A stretch of DNA of 64,000 bases. Origin: Halotia branconii CENA392. GTDB lineage: Bacteria; Cyanobacteriota; Cyanobacteriia; Cyanobacteriales; Nostocaceae. Location of the stretch: positions 5,001,455-5,065,454 of the forward strand of contig NZ_CP124543.1 of the NCBI RefSeq assembly GCF_029953635.1, written 5' to 3'. A model generated the notes under the pieces. It saw nothing but the letters and a program-made list of their open reading frames with translations. It did no database searches and was not told where the DNA came from. Of the stretch, positions 43,005 through 51,998 are shown piece by piece. Made by a program: the position numbers and the translations under genes. Numbering within the stretch: the first letter of the stretch is position 1; the number at the start of each line of letters is the position of its first letter.

Positions 43005-44333
43005 ATGTCCTCCATCACTTTTGAAATTTTAATCATTTTGGTATTAATTATTGCCAACGGCATTTTTTCAATGTCTGAGATGGCGGTTGTTTCGGCACGC
43101 AAGGTAAGGCTACAACAGCTTGCCAACCAAGGAGATGCTAAAGCAAGGGTGGCATTAAAACTAGCTGAGTCTCCAAATCATTTCTTATCCACTATTCAAA
43201 TAGGTATTTCCCTAATTGGTATCTTAACTGGTGCTTTCGGAGGAGCAACAATTGCCAGCCGACTAGCTGTCTACGTGCGACTTGTACCGTTCTTAGCACC
43301 TTATAGTGAACCACTCTCTTTTGGGATAGTTGTTCTGATTATCACTTATTTGTCTCTCATTATTGGTGAACTAGTGCCAAAGCGTCTGGCACTAAACAAC
43401 CCAGAACGGATTGCCGCGATTGTTGCTATTCCGATGCGGGCTTTAGCAACCCTGGCTTCACCAGCAGTACATCTTTTAAGTACTTCTACGGATGTGATAG
43501 TGCTAATGTTGGGCATTACTCCCTCTACTGAACCGCAAGTTACCGAAGAAGAAATTAAAATTTTAATAGAACAAGGCACGGAAGCCGGAACCTTCGAGGA
43601 AGCGGAACAGGATATGGTAGAGCGAGTCTTTCGCCTAGGCGATCGCCCCGCCAATTCTTTTATGACACCCCGTCCTGATATTGTCTGGCTAGACTTAGAC
43701 GACTCTCCTGAAGAAAACCGTGAAAAGATGGCCGAAAGTTCCTATTCGCGGTATCCAGTTTGTCAAGGAGGACTCGATAATGTACTAGGTGTCATTCCTG
43801 TCACCGACTTACTAACCCAGAGTTTCCGGGGTGAAACCTTAGACTTGACTATCGGATTACGGCAACCTGTTTTTGTGCCAGAAAGCACCCGTGGTTTGAA
43901 AGTTCTGGAAATGTTTAAGCAAACTATCACTCACATAGCACTGGTAGTAGACGAATACGGTGTGATTCAAGGGTTAATTACTCTTAACGACATCATGAGC
44001 GAAATCGTCGGTGATGTACCAGCCGAACCAGGACAAGACGAACCACAAGCTGTACAGCGAGAAGATGGTTCCTGGCTTGTGGATGGGATGTTAGCTGTAG
44101 AAGAGTTTTTTGAACTTTTTGAAATGGAAGATTGGGAATCTGATGAACGAGGCAGCTACCAAACACTAGGAGGTTTTGTAATTACCCATTTGGGTCGCAT
44201 CCCCGCCGCCGCAGATCATTTTGAATGGCAAGGTATGCGGATTGAGGTGATGGATATGGATGGCAACCGTGTTGATAAGGTGCTAGTTGTACCAGCGCCC
44301 AGTCAAGTAGTGGATGTAACAACAGCCGAATGA
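43005..44333 (+). CDS. CNNM/CBS-pair membrane protein (HlyC/CorC family)
   Basis: A 442-residue protein. The N-terminal DUF21/CNNM domain has about four membrane helices (IANGIFSMSEMAVVSARK opening, GELVPKRLALNNPE). A CBS pair is at about 205-330 (FMTPRPDIVWLDLDD; VVDEYGVIQGLITLNDIM), and a CorC_HlyC domain is at the end. Proteins of this family are linked to Mg2+/Co2+ or Na+ transport; the substrate is not known here. It is isolated, followed by repeats. Confidence 0.92.
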   Translation: MSSITFEILIILVLIIANGIFSMSEMAVVSARKVRLQQLANQGDAKARVALKLAESPNHFLSTIQIGISLIGILTGAFGGATIASRLAVYVRLVPFLAPYSEPLSFGIVVLIITYLSLIIGELVPKRLALNNPERIAAIVAIPMRALATLASPAVHLLSTSTDVIVLMLGITPSTEPQVTEEEIKILIEQGTEAGTFEEAEQDMVERVFRLGDRPANSFMTPRPDIVWLDLDDSPEENREKMAESSYSRYPVCQGGLDNVLGVIPVTDLLTQSFRGETLDLTIGLRQPVFVPESTRGLKVLEMFKQTITHIALVVDEYGVIQGLITLNDIMSEIVGDVPAEPGQDEPQAVQREDGSWLVDGMLAVEEFFELFEMEDWESDERGSYQTLGGFVITHLGRIPAAADHFEWQGMRIEVMDMDGNRVDKVLVVPAPSQVVDVTTAE

Positions 44334-44460
44334 AAGAGGCAGAGGGGCAGGGTGCGGGGGGCAAGGGAGATGAAGAAGAATTGGGGAAAGATAATGTCTC
44401 CCTGTCTCCCCATCCCCTTGTCTCCCCATACCCTTGTCTCCCTGTCTTCCCCTGCCTCCT
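44334..44460. repeat. Intergenic repeat cluster after the CNNM gene
   Basis: Purine-rich GCAGAGGGGCAGGGTGCGGG and pyrimidine-rich CTTGTCTCCCCATACCC runs typical of this window. Frames across it are artefacts. Confidence 0.65.
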
Positions 44461-44509
44461 CTGCTTCCCCTGCTTGCCCAAATGTATCAACTTTAAAGTG
44501 AAACGGTAT
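44461..44509. mobile_element. Second copy of the MITE-like end
   Basis: Identical, in inverted orientation, to the first 49 bases of the element at 23617, including the end ATACCGTTTCAC. No opposite end is recognisable nearby. It directly abuts, and supplies the last codons of, the broken aldo/keto reductase gene. Confidence 0.7.
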
Positions 44510-44747
44510 GACCTGGGGTTTCCTCCCAAGATGGTAAATTGGTTTGCCAGGTTTTTACCCAGTCTTCTCCCAAAGTGGCGATCGCTTCTGCTTTTAATCT
44601 CGCCAAAATTGCAGGTAAAATTTCGGATGAGCGATCCAACAGTTCTAAAGTTTTCAGGTGTTCATCAAAATCTTGAGGTTTTGCTGCTCCCAAACTCAGA
44701 GTATGCACTTGGGGATGACTCAGACAAAACAAATCATTAAACACCAT
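44493..44747 (-). pseudogene. Aldo/keto reductase fragment
   Basis: An 84-codon frame that matches only the distal part of cyanobacterial aldo/keto reductases (SPMVFNDLFCLSHPQVHTLS, then ...WVKTWQTNLPSWEETPG). The frame stays open a short way upstream (the codons before the ATG read LSP, in keeping with the family). There is no N-terminal barrel with the catalytic Tyr/Lys. The last residues, TVSL, and the stop codon come from the adjoining MITE-like repeat. The gene is truncated at both ends. Confidence 0.75.
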
Positions 44748-44938
44748 CGGACTTAAAAAGCCTTATACAGCATAGATACGGGATAGATACGGGAGGACAC
44801 CAGCAGCAGACACCGCAGACACGAAATGTCTATCAAGTGTCTATGAAATCTCCGCTTTTACTTTACTGTCCGTAAAATAGGATTGTTATATACGTTAACC
44901 ACTACATTTAGATTATTAACAGTTAAAGAGGTCTAAAA
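44748..44938. repeat. Short gap with an 11-base tandem repeat
   Basis: ATAGATACGGG occurs twice in direct succession (44772-44793). The remainder probably carries the promoter of the toxin-antitoxin pair. Confidence 0.4.
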
Positions 44939-45178
44939 ATGAAAACCGAACACGAACGCGAACAGTTAATCAACGCAATCAACCTACTGTTACATCAAGC
45001 TTATGACAGTACTTTAGAAGAGATTTACGCACTACTAAAAAAAATCGAAGATGAAGAGGACGAAAACGATTTAAGAGCGTATCATGCTGCTAAAAGTGAT
45101 ATAGACAATAATAGTCTTATTGCATGGGACGACATGAAAAAGGAAATCGCCAATGAAAGAAAAAAGGACGTAGCGTGA
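44939..45178 (+). CDS. Antitoxin of a RelE/ParE-type pair
   Basis: A 79-residue acidic helical protein (EHEREQLINAINLLLHQAYD; KKIEDEEDENDLRAYHAAK) with AGAGG upstream of the ATG. Its last bases overlap the GTG start of a RelE/ParE-type toxin frame (GTGA). The order and overlap are typical of type II toxin-antitoxin operons. The first 45 residues probably dimerise or bind DNA. Because the toxin is interrupted, this antitoxin may be an orphan. Confidence 0.7.
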   Translation: MKTEHEREQLINAINLLLHQAYDSTLEEIYALLKKIEDEEDENDLRAYHAAKSDIDNNSLIAWDDMKKEIANERKKDVA

Positions 45179-45441
45179 TCTACGAAGTTAAATGTACCAA
45201 GGGTGCGAGAAAAATGTTTAGAAAACTCTCTCAAGAATTGCAAGACCGCATACAAACCAAAATAGATGACTTAGCAATATAACCACGTCCCAACGGAGTA
45301 AAAAAGTTAAAAGGTGAAGAAAATTCCTATCGAATTAGAGTAGGTGATTATCGCGTTATCTACGATGTTTTTGATGATGTTTTATTGGTAAGTATTGTGG
45401 AAGTCGGACATCGTAGTGAGGTAGATAAAGATGAAAATTAA
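45175..45441 (+). pseudogene. RelE/ParE-type toxin with an in-frame stop
   Basis: Reading from GTG 45175, 35 codons (YEVKCTKGARKMFRKLSQEL...) are followed by TAA at 45280-45282, after which the same frame continues through PRPNGVKKLKGEENSYRIR, VGDYRVIYDVFDD and IVEVGHRSEVDK to the TAA at 45439. Both halves are canonical RelE/ParE toxin. The stop replaces a residue that is commonly Glu (GAA to TAA needs one change). Unless the stop is read through or is a sequencing error, the toxin is inactive. Confidence 0.85.
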
Positions 45442-45482
45442 CAAGCAATAAAAAATTAGAGCTATCGCCTATGGTCTTCACG

Positions 45483-46766
45483 CTATTCCTCTGCTCCTGC
45501 TTTTTGTAAACTCCTTACTACATTTTGATATCCATTAAATTCCGCAATCATTAAAGCAGTATAGCCACCCCGGTTTTTAAAATTCAAATTTGCCCCAGCT
45601 TCGAGCAATATCTGCACAATTTCAATATAACCAGCTGAGGCAGCCCACATCAATGCTGTCGCCCCTGCGGAGTCTCGAAAATTGACATCTGCTCCCCTTG
45701 ATAGCAACAGTTTGATTATTTCTGTATATTTGCGTTCGGTTGCTTTGATCAAAGCAGTTTTACCATCATCTGCTGGAATATTGGCATCAGCGCCATAATC
45801 TAGCAATATTTTTACTGTATCAATGTATCCCTGAGATACAGCCAGCAACAACGGTCTTTCACTCAGGTTGTTGCTATTAATATCTGCTCCAAAACGTAGT
45901 AATGCTTCCACGATTTGGCTGTGTCCCTGCAATGCTGCTACCAATATTGGTGTATCGCCCAGGTGATTTTGAATTTGCACATTTGCACCCCGGCTCAATA
46001 ACACTTGCACTACATCTATGTAGCCTTCTACAACAGAGAGGTGTAGGGCTGTTTCACCATCTTGGTCTTGGAGATTAATCTGAGCGCCTTGATTTAATAA
46101 AGCAGCTGCGATCGCACTATGCCCTGCTGCTGCTGCTGCCAGGAGTGCAGTTCCACCATCCCCATTCTTCAAATCTACATCAGCCCCTGCATCTAACAAT
46201 GCTTGCAACCCATGTAGATTTCCCAAGTCTGCTGCTATGGTCAAAGGCGTTTCGCCTTCTTCATCTTGAGCATTGACATCTACACCACTTTGTAATATTA
46301 ATTTTACAACTGCTGTATGTCCATGTTTCACAGCCAGTTTTAAAGCAGTGTCATCATCTTTATCTGTGAAATTTACTTTAGCCCCAGCTGCCAATAAAAC
46401 TCGCACTACTTCGGTATAACCTTTAAGTGCGGCTGCCATTAAAGCTGTACTACCATCTTCATTGGTAGCATCAACATCAGCTCCTCTAGATACTAAAAGC
46501 TGCACAATATCGAGCCGATTAGCACTAGCAGCCAACATTAAAGCCGTTAAATTATAGCGTTTTCGAGGCAAATTAATATTTGCCCCAGCATCCAACAGCG
46601 ATCGCACAATTTCGGTGTAACCTAAATTAGCAGCAAACATTAACGCAGTGGTTCCATCGCGATCGTCCGCGTCAACCTTAGCACCAGTACTTAGTAGCGC
46701 ACACAGTTGTTTGATATCGCCACTTTTTGCTGCCTTTAGTAGCAAGACATCGTTATTTTCTGTCAT
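45483..46766 (-). CDS. Ankyrin-repeat protein
   Basis: A 427-residue protein made almost entirely of about 13 ankyrin repeats (consensus DGxTALMxAAxxGxxEIVxxLLxxGAxVN), with no signal peptide, enzymatic domain or membrane segment. It is probably a protein-binding scaffold. I prefer the ATG at 46766 (MTENND), preceded by GGGAC; an in-frame start five codons earlier lacks such a site. It has no gene partner beside it. Confidence 0.9.
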   Translation of the reverse strand: MTENNDVLLLKAAKSGDIKQLCALLSTGAKVDADDRDGTTALMFAANLGYTEIVRSLLDAGANINLPRKRYNLTALMLAASANRLDIVQLLVSRGADVDATNEDGSTALMAAALKGYTEVVRVLLAAGAKVNFTDKDDDTALKLAVKHGHTAVVKLILQSGVDVNAQDEEGETPLTIAADLGNLHGLQALLDAGADVDLKNGDGGTALLAAAAAGHSAIAAALLNQGAQINLQDQDGETALHLSVVEGYIDVVQVLLSRGANVQIQNHLGDTPILVAALQGHSQIVEALLRFGADINSNNLSERPLLLAVSQGYIDTVKILLDYGADANIPADDGKTALIKATERKYTEIIKLLLSRGADVNFRDSAGATALMWAASAGYIEIVQILLEAGANLNFKNRGGYTALMIAEFNGYQNVVRSLQKAGAEE

Positions 46767-46799
46767 GAATAAGTCCCGCATCAGCAGGTTTTGTTCGTC

Positions 46800-47100
46800 T
46801 AGTCTCAGACTAAATTCTGAGATCGTTTAACCACTTTTGCAAGAGGTCTATAGGGAGCAGGGGGCAGAGGAGCTGAAGAAGCAAGGGAGCAGGGAGCAGG
46901 GAGAAAAGGAGAAAGAAAAGGCAGGGGGCAGGGAGCAGGGAGAAAAGGAGAAAGAGGTAATTTTTCTTCATTCCCCTCTGTACCCCGCACCCTGCCCCAA
47001 TTCCTCTTCTTCATCTCCCTTGCACCCCGCACCCTGCCCCAATTCCTCCTTCCCATGCCCCATGCCCAATGCTCCATGCTTAAAGTTATACTAATTTTTA
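46800..47100. repeat. Intergenic repeat cluster
   Basis: Runs of GGGAGCAGGGAGCAGGGAGA and of CACCCCGCACCCTGCCCCAA alternate, with two near-identical tandem units at about 46890-46960 and 46970-47045. Both long frames across it are artefacts of low complexity. Confidence 0.75.
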
Positions 47101-47129
47101 TGAAGATTTAAGAATTGGGTGAGAACACA

Positions 47130-47597
47130 ATGATAGAACTGTCCCCTTCGGTTAAATTTGGGCTAAACTTTTTTCACCCGCTGCTTATGTGGGTACTTTT
47201 AGCATTATCACTTTATGCGGCTTACCTGGGGCTGCAAGTACAGCGTACCAGAAACGCTCAAGGAGACGAGAAAAAAGAACTAATTAAAGGTAGATATAAC
47301 ATCAAACACTACCAAATTGGTTCCATCATCCTGGCTGTGATGGTAACAGGTGCAATTGGAGGTATGGCGGTCACTTACATCAATAACGGTAAGTTATTTG
47401 TGCAACCTCACCTTCTAGCAGGACTTGGGATGACGGCTTTGATTGCATCTTCTGCTGCTTTGTCTCCTTTTATGCAAAAAGGGGCAAACTGGGCGCGGAT
47501 GACTCACATTTTATTAAATTTTGTGCTTTTAGGGCTTTTTACTTGGCAAGCGATTACCGGCGTACAGATTATCCAAAAGATTCTCACAAAGGCATAG
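47130..47597 (+). CDS. DUF4079 family membrane protein
   Basis: A 155-residue protein with about four membrane helices (HPLLMWVLLALSLYAAYLG; IILAVMVTGAIGGMAV; LLAGLGMTALIASSAAL; LNFVLLGLFTWQAITG). Conserved His residues in the loops and helices (FFHP, KHYQIG, QPHLL, MTHILL) suggest haem or metal binding, as in b-type cytochrome-like small membrane proteins. The ATG at 47130 is preferred to an upstream TTG. The function is unknown. Confidence 0.82.
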   Translation: MIELSPSVKFGLNFFHPLLMWVLLALSLYAAYLGLQVQRTRNAQGDEKKELIKGRYNIKHYQIGSIILAVMVTGAIGGMAVTYINNGKLFVQPHLLAGLGMTALIASSAALSPFMQKGANWARMTHILLNFVLLGLFTWQAITGVQIIQKILTKA

Positions 47598-47599
47598 GG

Positions 47600-47910
47600 C
47601 ATAGGGAAGAAAAGGAATTGGGGCAGAAGAGAAGTGCGGTCTTGGGGTCTCCCCCTCCGGGTTCGGCAGTCCAACGCCAGTCGCGCCTGGGGGAAACCCC
47701 CATGACCGCGCTGGCTCCTCTTTGTTGGAACAACAAGACCGGGCTGCCTCACCAAGTGGAGCAACTTCGGGGTGCGGGGTGCAGAGGGTAATGAAGAAAA
47801 ATAATTACCTCTTTCTCCTTTTCTCCCTGCTCCCTGCCCCCTGCCTTTTCTTCCCCCTGCTCCCTGGTTACTGAGCGCAGTCGAAGTATGCTCCCTGCTC
47901 CCCTGCCTCT
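47600..47910. repeat. Large mixed repeat cluster
   Basis: Carries the inverted counterpart of the 17.2 kb cluster (GGAATTGGGGCAGAAG, GAAGTGCGGTCTTGGGG), a TCCGGGTTCGGCAGTCCAAC piece, and CTCCCTGCTCCCTGCCCCCT runs. No gene is seen. Confidence 0.75.
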
Positions 47911-47918
47911 TACTTGAT

Positions 47919-48575
47919 TCACCACTTTTTTTTATAATTGCCAGAAAAGCATATATCTAAAGATTGGTGAAAATCTTCCTGGACTTTACGAGTTAAGCGG
48001 CGAGAGACTTGACGGACAATTTGGTTTAGTAGGCGATCGCCTGTAGACTGGATCAAAGACTGAGGTAATCGTTGAATAAATCTAGGAAAGTGTAGATCAA
48101 CTACTAAATCCAATTCCCATTCAACTAACGTCATCTCAGTACAATTTTCTTTTAGCTGTAGTGATGCCCGATAGTCTACATCGTAACCAGGCGGATGATA
48201 ATCAGGAATGGGGATTGTCCGAATACGGTAGACCCCTTCATCTTGGGGTAATAGTTCTAAACCAATTTTCGGCTCTACTTCATAACCAAAAGAGCCAAAA
48301 CGACCAATAATCAGAGCGTAACCATTTTCACCCAAAGGTTGTACCTTCATCGGTTCTGCACAACGCGAAAACCATGAGGCGTGAGCATCAAGATATTCAG
48401 CAACTTGATATTTTGGGGCGCACATTGCCATTGAGTCGCTATAACGTCCGTAAAACTTGGTTGGTGTTCCTACATTTGATTCTGTAGGTGTTACTTCGGC
48501 TGCTGGGTTTGACGCTACGGGTGACACTGTTTCTGTTATATCGAAAGATTGATATTCGCCGTTTGTTAAAAGCAT
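47919..48575 (-). CDS. DUF1997 family protein
   Basis: A 218-residue soluble protein. After a variable N-terminal 40 residues, the core runs from FYGRYSDSMAMCAPKYQVAEYLDAHASWF through CAEPMKVQPLGENGYALIIGRFGSFGYEVEPKIGL to LTRKVQEDFH. This is the DUF1997 pattern, found in cyanobacteria and chloroplasts and of START/SRPBCC-like predicted fold. The function is unknown; the fold suggests a hydrophobic ligand. Confidence 0.82.
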   Translation of the reverse strand: MLLTNGEYQSFDITETVSPVASNPAAEVTPTESNVGTPTKFYGRYSDSMAMCAPKYQVAEYLDAHASWFSRCAEPMKVQPLGENGYALIIGRFGSFGYEVEPKIGLELLPQDEGVYRIRTIPIPDYHPPGYDVDYRASLQLKENCTEMTLVEWELDLVVDLHFPRFIQRLPQSLIQSTGDRLLNQIVRQVSRRLTRKVQEDFHQSLDICFSGNYKKKW

Positions 48576-48754
48576 GAATAGATTCCCGTATACTTTGGCG
48601 TTTGTCTATATTAATAATTCCCAGTTTGTTTGGGTCATTTAGCAATGAAGTACCATTTTTGACTAAAACTCAATAATCTATCACAAACTTCATAGAATCA
48701 CTAAAATTAAAGAACTAAACAGTCACATATTAGTTTCCCAGGATAGCGTTAATC

Positions 48755-49411
48755 ATGAAAGCATTTGTAGCAGGAGCAACAGGTGAAACAGGTCGTCGCA
48801 TCGTCAAAGAACTGATAGCGCGGAATATTCCTGTTAGAGCTTTGGTGAGGGATGTCGAGCAAGCTAGAGCTATTTTGCCTCCTGAAGCTGAGTTGGTAGT
48901 AGGCGATGTATTAAAGCCAGAAAGCCTAAACGCTGCTTTGGGAGACAGTACAGTTTTGCTGTGCGCTACTGGAGCAAAACCTAGCTTCGACCCTACAGGC
49001 CCTTATAAAGTAGATTTTGAAGGAACTAAAAATTTAGTGGATATCGCTAAATCTAAGGGAATTGAGCATTTTGTCATGGTTTCTTCTTTGTGTACTTCTA
49101 AGCTGTTCCATCCGTTGAACTTGTTTTGGCTAATTTTGGTTTGGAAAAAACAAGCAGAGGAATACATCCAAAAAAGTGGTCTGACTTATACGATTGTGCG
49201 TCCTGGGGGGCTAAAAAATGAAGATAACACTGATGCGATCGTGATGCAGAGTGCTGATACATTATTCGATGGTAGTATTCCTCGGCAAAAAGTCGCCCAA
49301 GTTTGCGTAGAATCGCTACTTGAACCCGCTGCACGCAATAAAATTGTTGAGATTGTTGCTAAACCAGAAGCTACCTCTAAAAGCTTTGAGGAGTTGTTTC
49401 AACAGTGTTAA
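48755..49411 (+). CDS. Atypical SDR, NAD(P)-binding (NmrA/Ycf39-like)
   Basis: A 218-residue Rossmann protein. VAGATGETGRRIVKELIARN is the dinucleotide-binding opening of atypical SDRs, followed by a VVGDVL motif, MVSSLC in the catalytic region and YTIVRPGGL. The classical YxxxK catalytic pair is not clear. Homologues in photosynthetic organisms act as regulators or assembly factors of chlorophyll-binding proteins. AGGA precedes the ATG. Confidence 0.85.
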   Translation: MKAFVAGATGETGRRIVKELIARNIPVRALVRDVEQARAILPPEAELVVGDVLKPESLNAALGDSTVLLCATGAKPSFDPTGPYKVDFEGTKNLVDIAKSKGIEHFVMVSSLCTSKLFHPLNLFWLILVWKKQAEEYIQKSGLTYTIVRPGGLKNEDNTDAIVMQSADTLFDGSIPRQKVAQVCVESLLEPAARNKIVEIVAKPEATSKSFEELFQQC

Positions 49412-49965
49412 GCTCATCCCACCCCTGGAAGGGGCGGGATTTCGTGTCAGTTGTTAGTTGTTTTTGCTATTCACCACACTTCGGCTAGCGGTAGTTGAAT
49501 CTCGACTTCGCGGCAGTTGAGCGTAGTCGAAACTTGATTGCCACGCAGCGCTGCACTGACTTGTGCTGAGTTTAGCCTGAGCGTTGGTTGCTGAGCGTAG
49601 TCGAAGTAGCCGTTGGTGCAGCCTCTCGTAGAGAAGGGCGCAGTCGAAGTAGCCTGTCGAAGTGTCGAAACTCAGTGCATCGCTGACTACTGACACCTGA
49701 CGGCGACAGGCCAACTATTCCGGACACTCCTCGTTCGCGAGACTCGTCTCTGAAAGAGAAGAAGTAGGTTTCCGTCACCTTTTGATGATTGATACCAAGT
49801 TACAGTCAAATATGGTATTCCTTCCGTCATTGCGACTGGAACAAAGTGGAAGGAAGCAATCTCATCAACCTTGAACTACTACAATAGAACGTAAATTAGT
49901 ATTAGGACTGCTATATATACTCCGTTTAAATTTAGGACAAGCTAAAGAAATTCAAAAAACAAGCC
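49412..49965. repeat. Intergenic repeat cluster
   Basis: A small inverted repeat follows the SDR stop (CCACCCCTGGAAGGGGCGGG). Then come repeats with GCGGCAGTTGAGCGTAGTCG, AGCCTGTCGAAGTGTCGAAA and CATCGCTGACTACTGACACC, the same word families as in mfd, the MITE at 23.6 kb and the 25.5 kb cluster. About 150 bases before the FHA gene are plain AT-rich sequence. Confidence 0.75.
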
Positions 49966-50751
49966 ATGCAAAATTTCAATAAATTGAACACTACAGGGTT
50001 GAGTTTAGAGCTATTGCATGTCCAAACTAATACTTCTTTTGATCTACCAGCAAATTTTGCTGTAGTTCATATTGGTAAACCAAATGACCAAAGTCCACCT
50101 GATATTGATGTTTCTAGTTTGCCAGATGCTGATGTGATTTCTCGCATCCATGCACAAATCAATGTAGAAAAAAATAATTATTTTATTAAAGATTTAGAAA
50201 GCTCTAATGGAACATTTCTTAACAACGTCAAGCTTGAACCTAGAACTCCTTACCAATTGAAGTTAGGAGATAAAATTGACCTTGGTCAAGGTGCAAAAGT
50301 CACATTTATATTTCAAAATCAACAAGAATATCCACAAAACTTTATTCCTACTGCTAACTCTACTAGATTTCAATCTCCAATTACCGAGAATAATAGACAA
50401 GCTACGGTAGATAAGACAACGAAGCTTGTAGGCTTGGCTTTAATGGTTACAGCCGTTGTCATTTTAACTGCAAATATTCAAGTGGGGATTTTATTTCGTA
50501 TTCCTGGTATTTTGCTATGTTGTGCTGGGGTCTTCGTGCTTTTTCAGCGGCGAGTTAATCAGAATTTAGGTTGGATTTTAATAGCCCTAGGGATTGCAGT
50601 AATTATATTTACTGGTAATATATTCGCGTCAGTTAATCTTTTAGTAATTTTGGCGTCATCGATTTTATTTTTAGCTGGCTACCAACTATTTACCATCGGT
50701 AAAGTTTTAGATTACGATTTGCGATCGCTCAAGGCATTAATTAAGAAGTAG
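49966..50751 (+). CDS. FHA-domain membrane protein
   Basis: A 261-residue protein. The FHA domain (about 20-115) shows VISRIHAQINVE and DLESSNGTFLNN, the loops that bind phosphothreonine. A short linker follows, then about four membrane helices (150-245). It probably reads Ser/Thr phosphorylation at the membrane. There is no kinase or phosphatase gene beside it. A tiny membrane-protein gene follows on the same strand. Confidence 0.85.
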   Translation: MQNFNKLNTTGLSLELLHVQTNTSFDLPANFAVVHIGKPNDQSPPDIDVSSLPDADVISRIHAQINVEKNNYFIKDLESSNGTFLNNVKLEPRTPYQLKLGDKIDLGQGAKVTFIFQNQQEYPQNFIPTANSTRFQSPITENNRQATVDKTTKLVGLALMVTAVVILTANIQVGILFRIPGILLCCAGVFVLFQRRVNQNLGWILIALGIAVIIFTGNIFASVNLLVILASSILFLAGYQLFTIGKVLDYDLRSLKALIKK

Positions 50752-50832
50752 TCGATAATTAAAGAAGCAGCAAAGTATTTATTCACCGCTGCAATTTTGT
50801 CACAAAATTTAATATAAATAAGGCCGGTTAAT

Positions 50833-50949
50833 ATGGCTAACAACACACAAAATTTAGCACCTTCTGACCACAGTATAGGTAATATCTTGATTATCTCTCT
50901 ACTCGCTCTCTGTGGGCTGACTTTCATCATTCTTTTAGGAATTTTCTAA
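50833..50949 (+). CDS. 38-residue single-helix membrane protein
   Basis: ATG to TAA, with AAGG about 10 bases upstream. A polar N-terminal part (MANNTQNLAPSDHSIG) is followed by one strong membrane helix (NILIISLLALCGLTFIILL). It lies 82 bases after the FHA gene on the same strand. Cyanobacteria have many such photosynthesis- or stress-related small proteins, but I do not recognise this one. Confidence 0.5.
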   Translation: MANNTQNLAPSDHSIGNILIISLLALCGLTFIILLGIF

Positions 50950-51219
50950 CACTAGTCTGTGCGTTCAACAAGATTTATTTGGGAGCAGATTAATCATATC
51001 TGCTCCATTATTGAATTTCTTAAACTATCTTTTGTAAAACCGTTATCCTAATGTGAATAAAGCAATTTTACTTATATAAATAAAAAATTCTATAAGATAA
51101 CATAATAATTTTCTTGACAAAATAGCTGAAAAACCAACTTTCTACTTAAATGGGATTTATTTTTTGTGGCAAAGACTCTATGTTTTTAGATCAATGCCAC
51201 ATTGTTGGTGATAATATAG

Positions 51220-51293
51220 GGCGAACGATGGGACTCGAACCCACGAATGGTGGTACCACAAACCACTGCCTTAACCACTTGGCTACGCTCGCC
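51220..51293 (-). tRNA. tRNA-His (GTG)
   Basis: A 74-base cloverleaf on the minus strand. The anticodon loop TTGTGGT, with anticodon GTG, is closed by GTGGT/ACCAC. The T arm is GTGGG-TTCGAAT-CCCAT. An extra G at position -1 pairs with discriminator C73, the identity mark of tRNA-His. CCA is not encoded. Confidence 0.97.
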
Positions 51294-51414
51294 ATTCAAT
51301 AATCCTGATTATACAATTTTTTGGGGAAGGGATCAAGAGTTTTTTCCAGGAACGGACTTAGTTAATCTAGAGTCTTGAGAGCCTAATGACCACAATGAAT
51401 CACAGTTAGAAAAC

Positions 51415-51795
51415 ATGAAAGCCTTGACAATTATGGCATATACGGGAGTAGCAGGACTAGCCGTATTAGGTGTGACAATGGCCAAAACTAATCCTAGTCA
51501 AGCTGAATATGAAGAGTATGCAGTACAACGACTGACCCAATACTTAAAAGAGGATGTTTGTAAGAAAACATCAAAGTGGATAGAAAATCTAATACATTCA
51601 AGTTGTGACAAAATGGTAGATTCAACTAGCCCCCGGATGAAAGAAGTTCTGGCGTTGACTACGCAAAGACAAGATTTTATTTTTTTTAGTGTTTATCGTA
51701 CAGATTTCAAGCTGAGTAATTGGATACCTTCGTATAAATTTGAAACAGTAGGGGCATTGAATAACTTTTATACCTACACCGCTGAACAGCAATAA
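51415..51795 (+). CDS. DUF4359-like exported protein
   Basis: A 126-residue protein with an N-terminal hydrophobic segment (about 5-22), then NPSQAEYEEYAVQRLTQYLKEDVCKK and a second Cys pair region (HSSCDKMVD). This pattern fits the DUF4359 family. The C-terminal part is beta-like with aromatic residues. The two Cys may form a disulfide outside the cytoplasm. The function is unknown. Confidence 0.72.
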   Translation: MKALTIMAYTGVAGLAVLGVTMAKTNPSQAEYEEYAVQRLTQYLKEDVCKKTSKWIENLIHSSCDKMVDSTSPRMKEVLALTTQRQDFIFFSVYRTDFKLSNWIPSYKFETVGALNNFYTYTAEQQ

Positions 51796-51998
51796 GACAA
51801 GAAGCCAGGGGAAATTCTAGAATTAATTAGGTACAGGGCGATCGCATTCTCAGTAAATGATAATCTACATTTAGTTTTGGATGACACAGTAATTGATATA
51901 AAACAGGGTGTGGAGTGTAGCGATGGCTAGAAACAAAAACTGTTTTTAACAATAGGGTACTGTTAGACTAAAACATATCCTGTTTGCTTTAATATCTA

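Noticed and set aside
46805..47094. Frames on both strands rich in Gly/Glu or Pro/Ala
   Set aside because: Low-complexity translation of GGGAGCAGGG repeats; no ribosome site or family pattern.
47543..47791. 82-codon frame and the opposing 86-codon frame
   Set aside because: They overlap the DUF4079 gene in another frame and then run through intergenic repeats.
49412..49780. Possible CRISPR array
   Set aside because: Repeated words are of uneven length, have no regular spacers, and are the same repeats as elsewhere; no cas genes are present.
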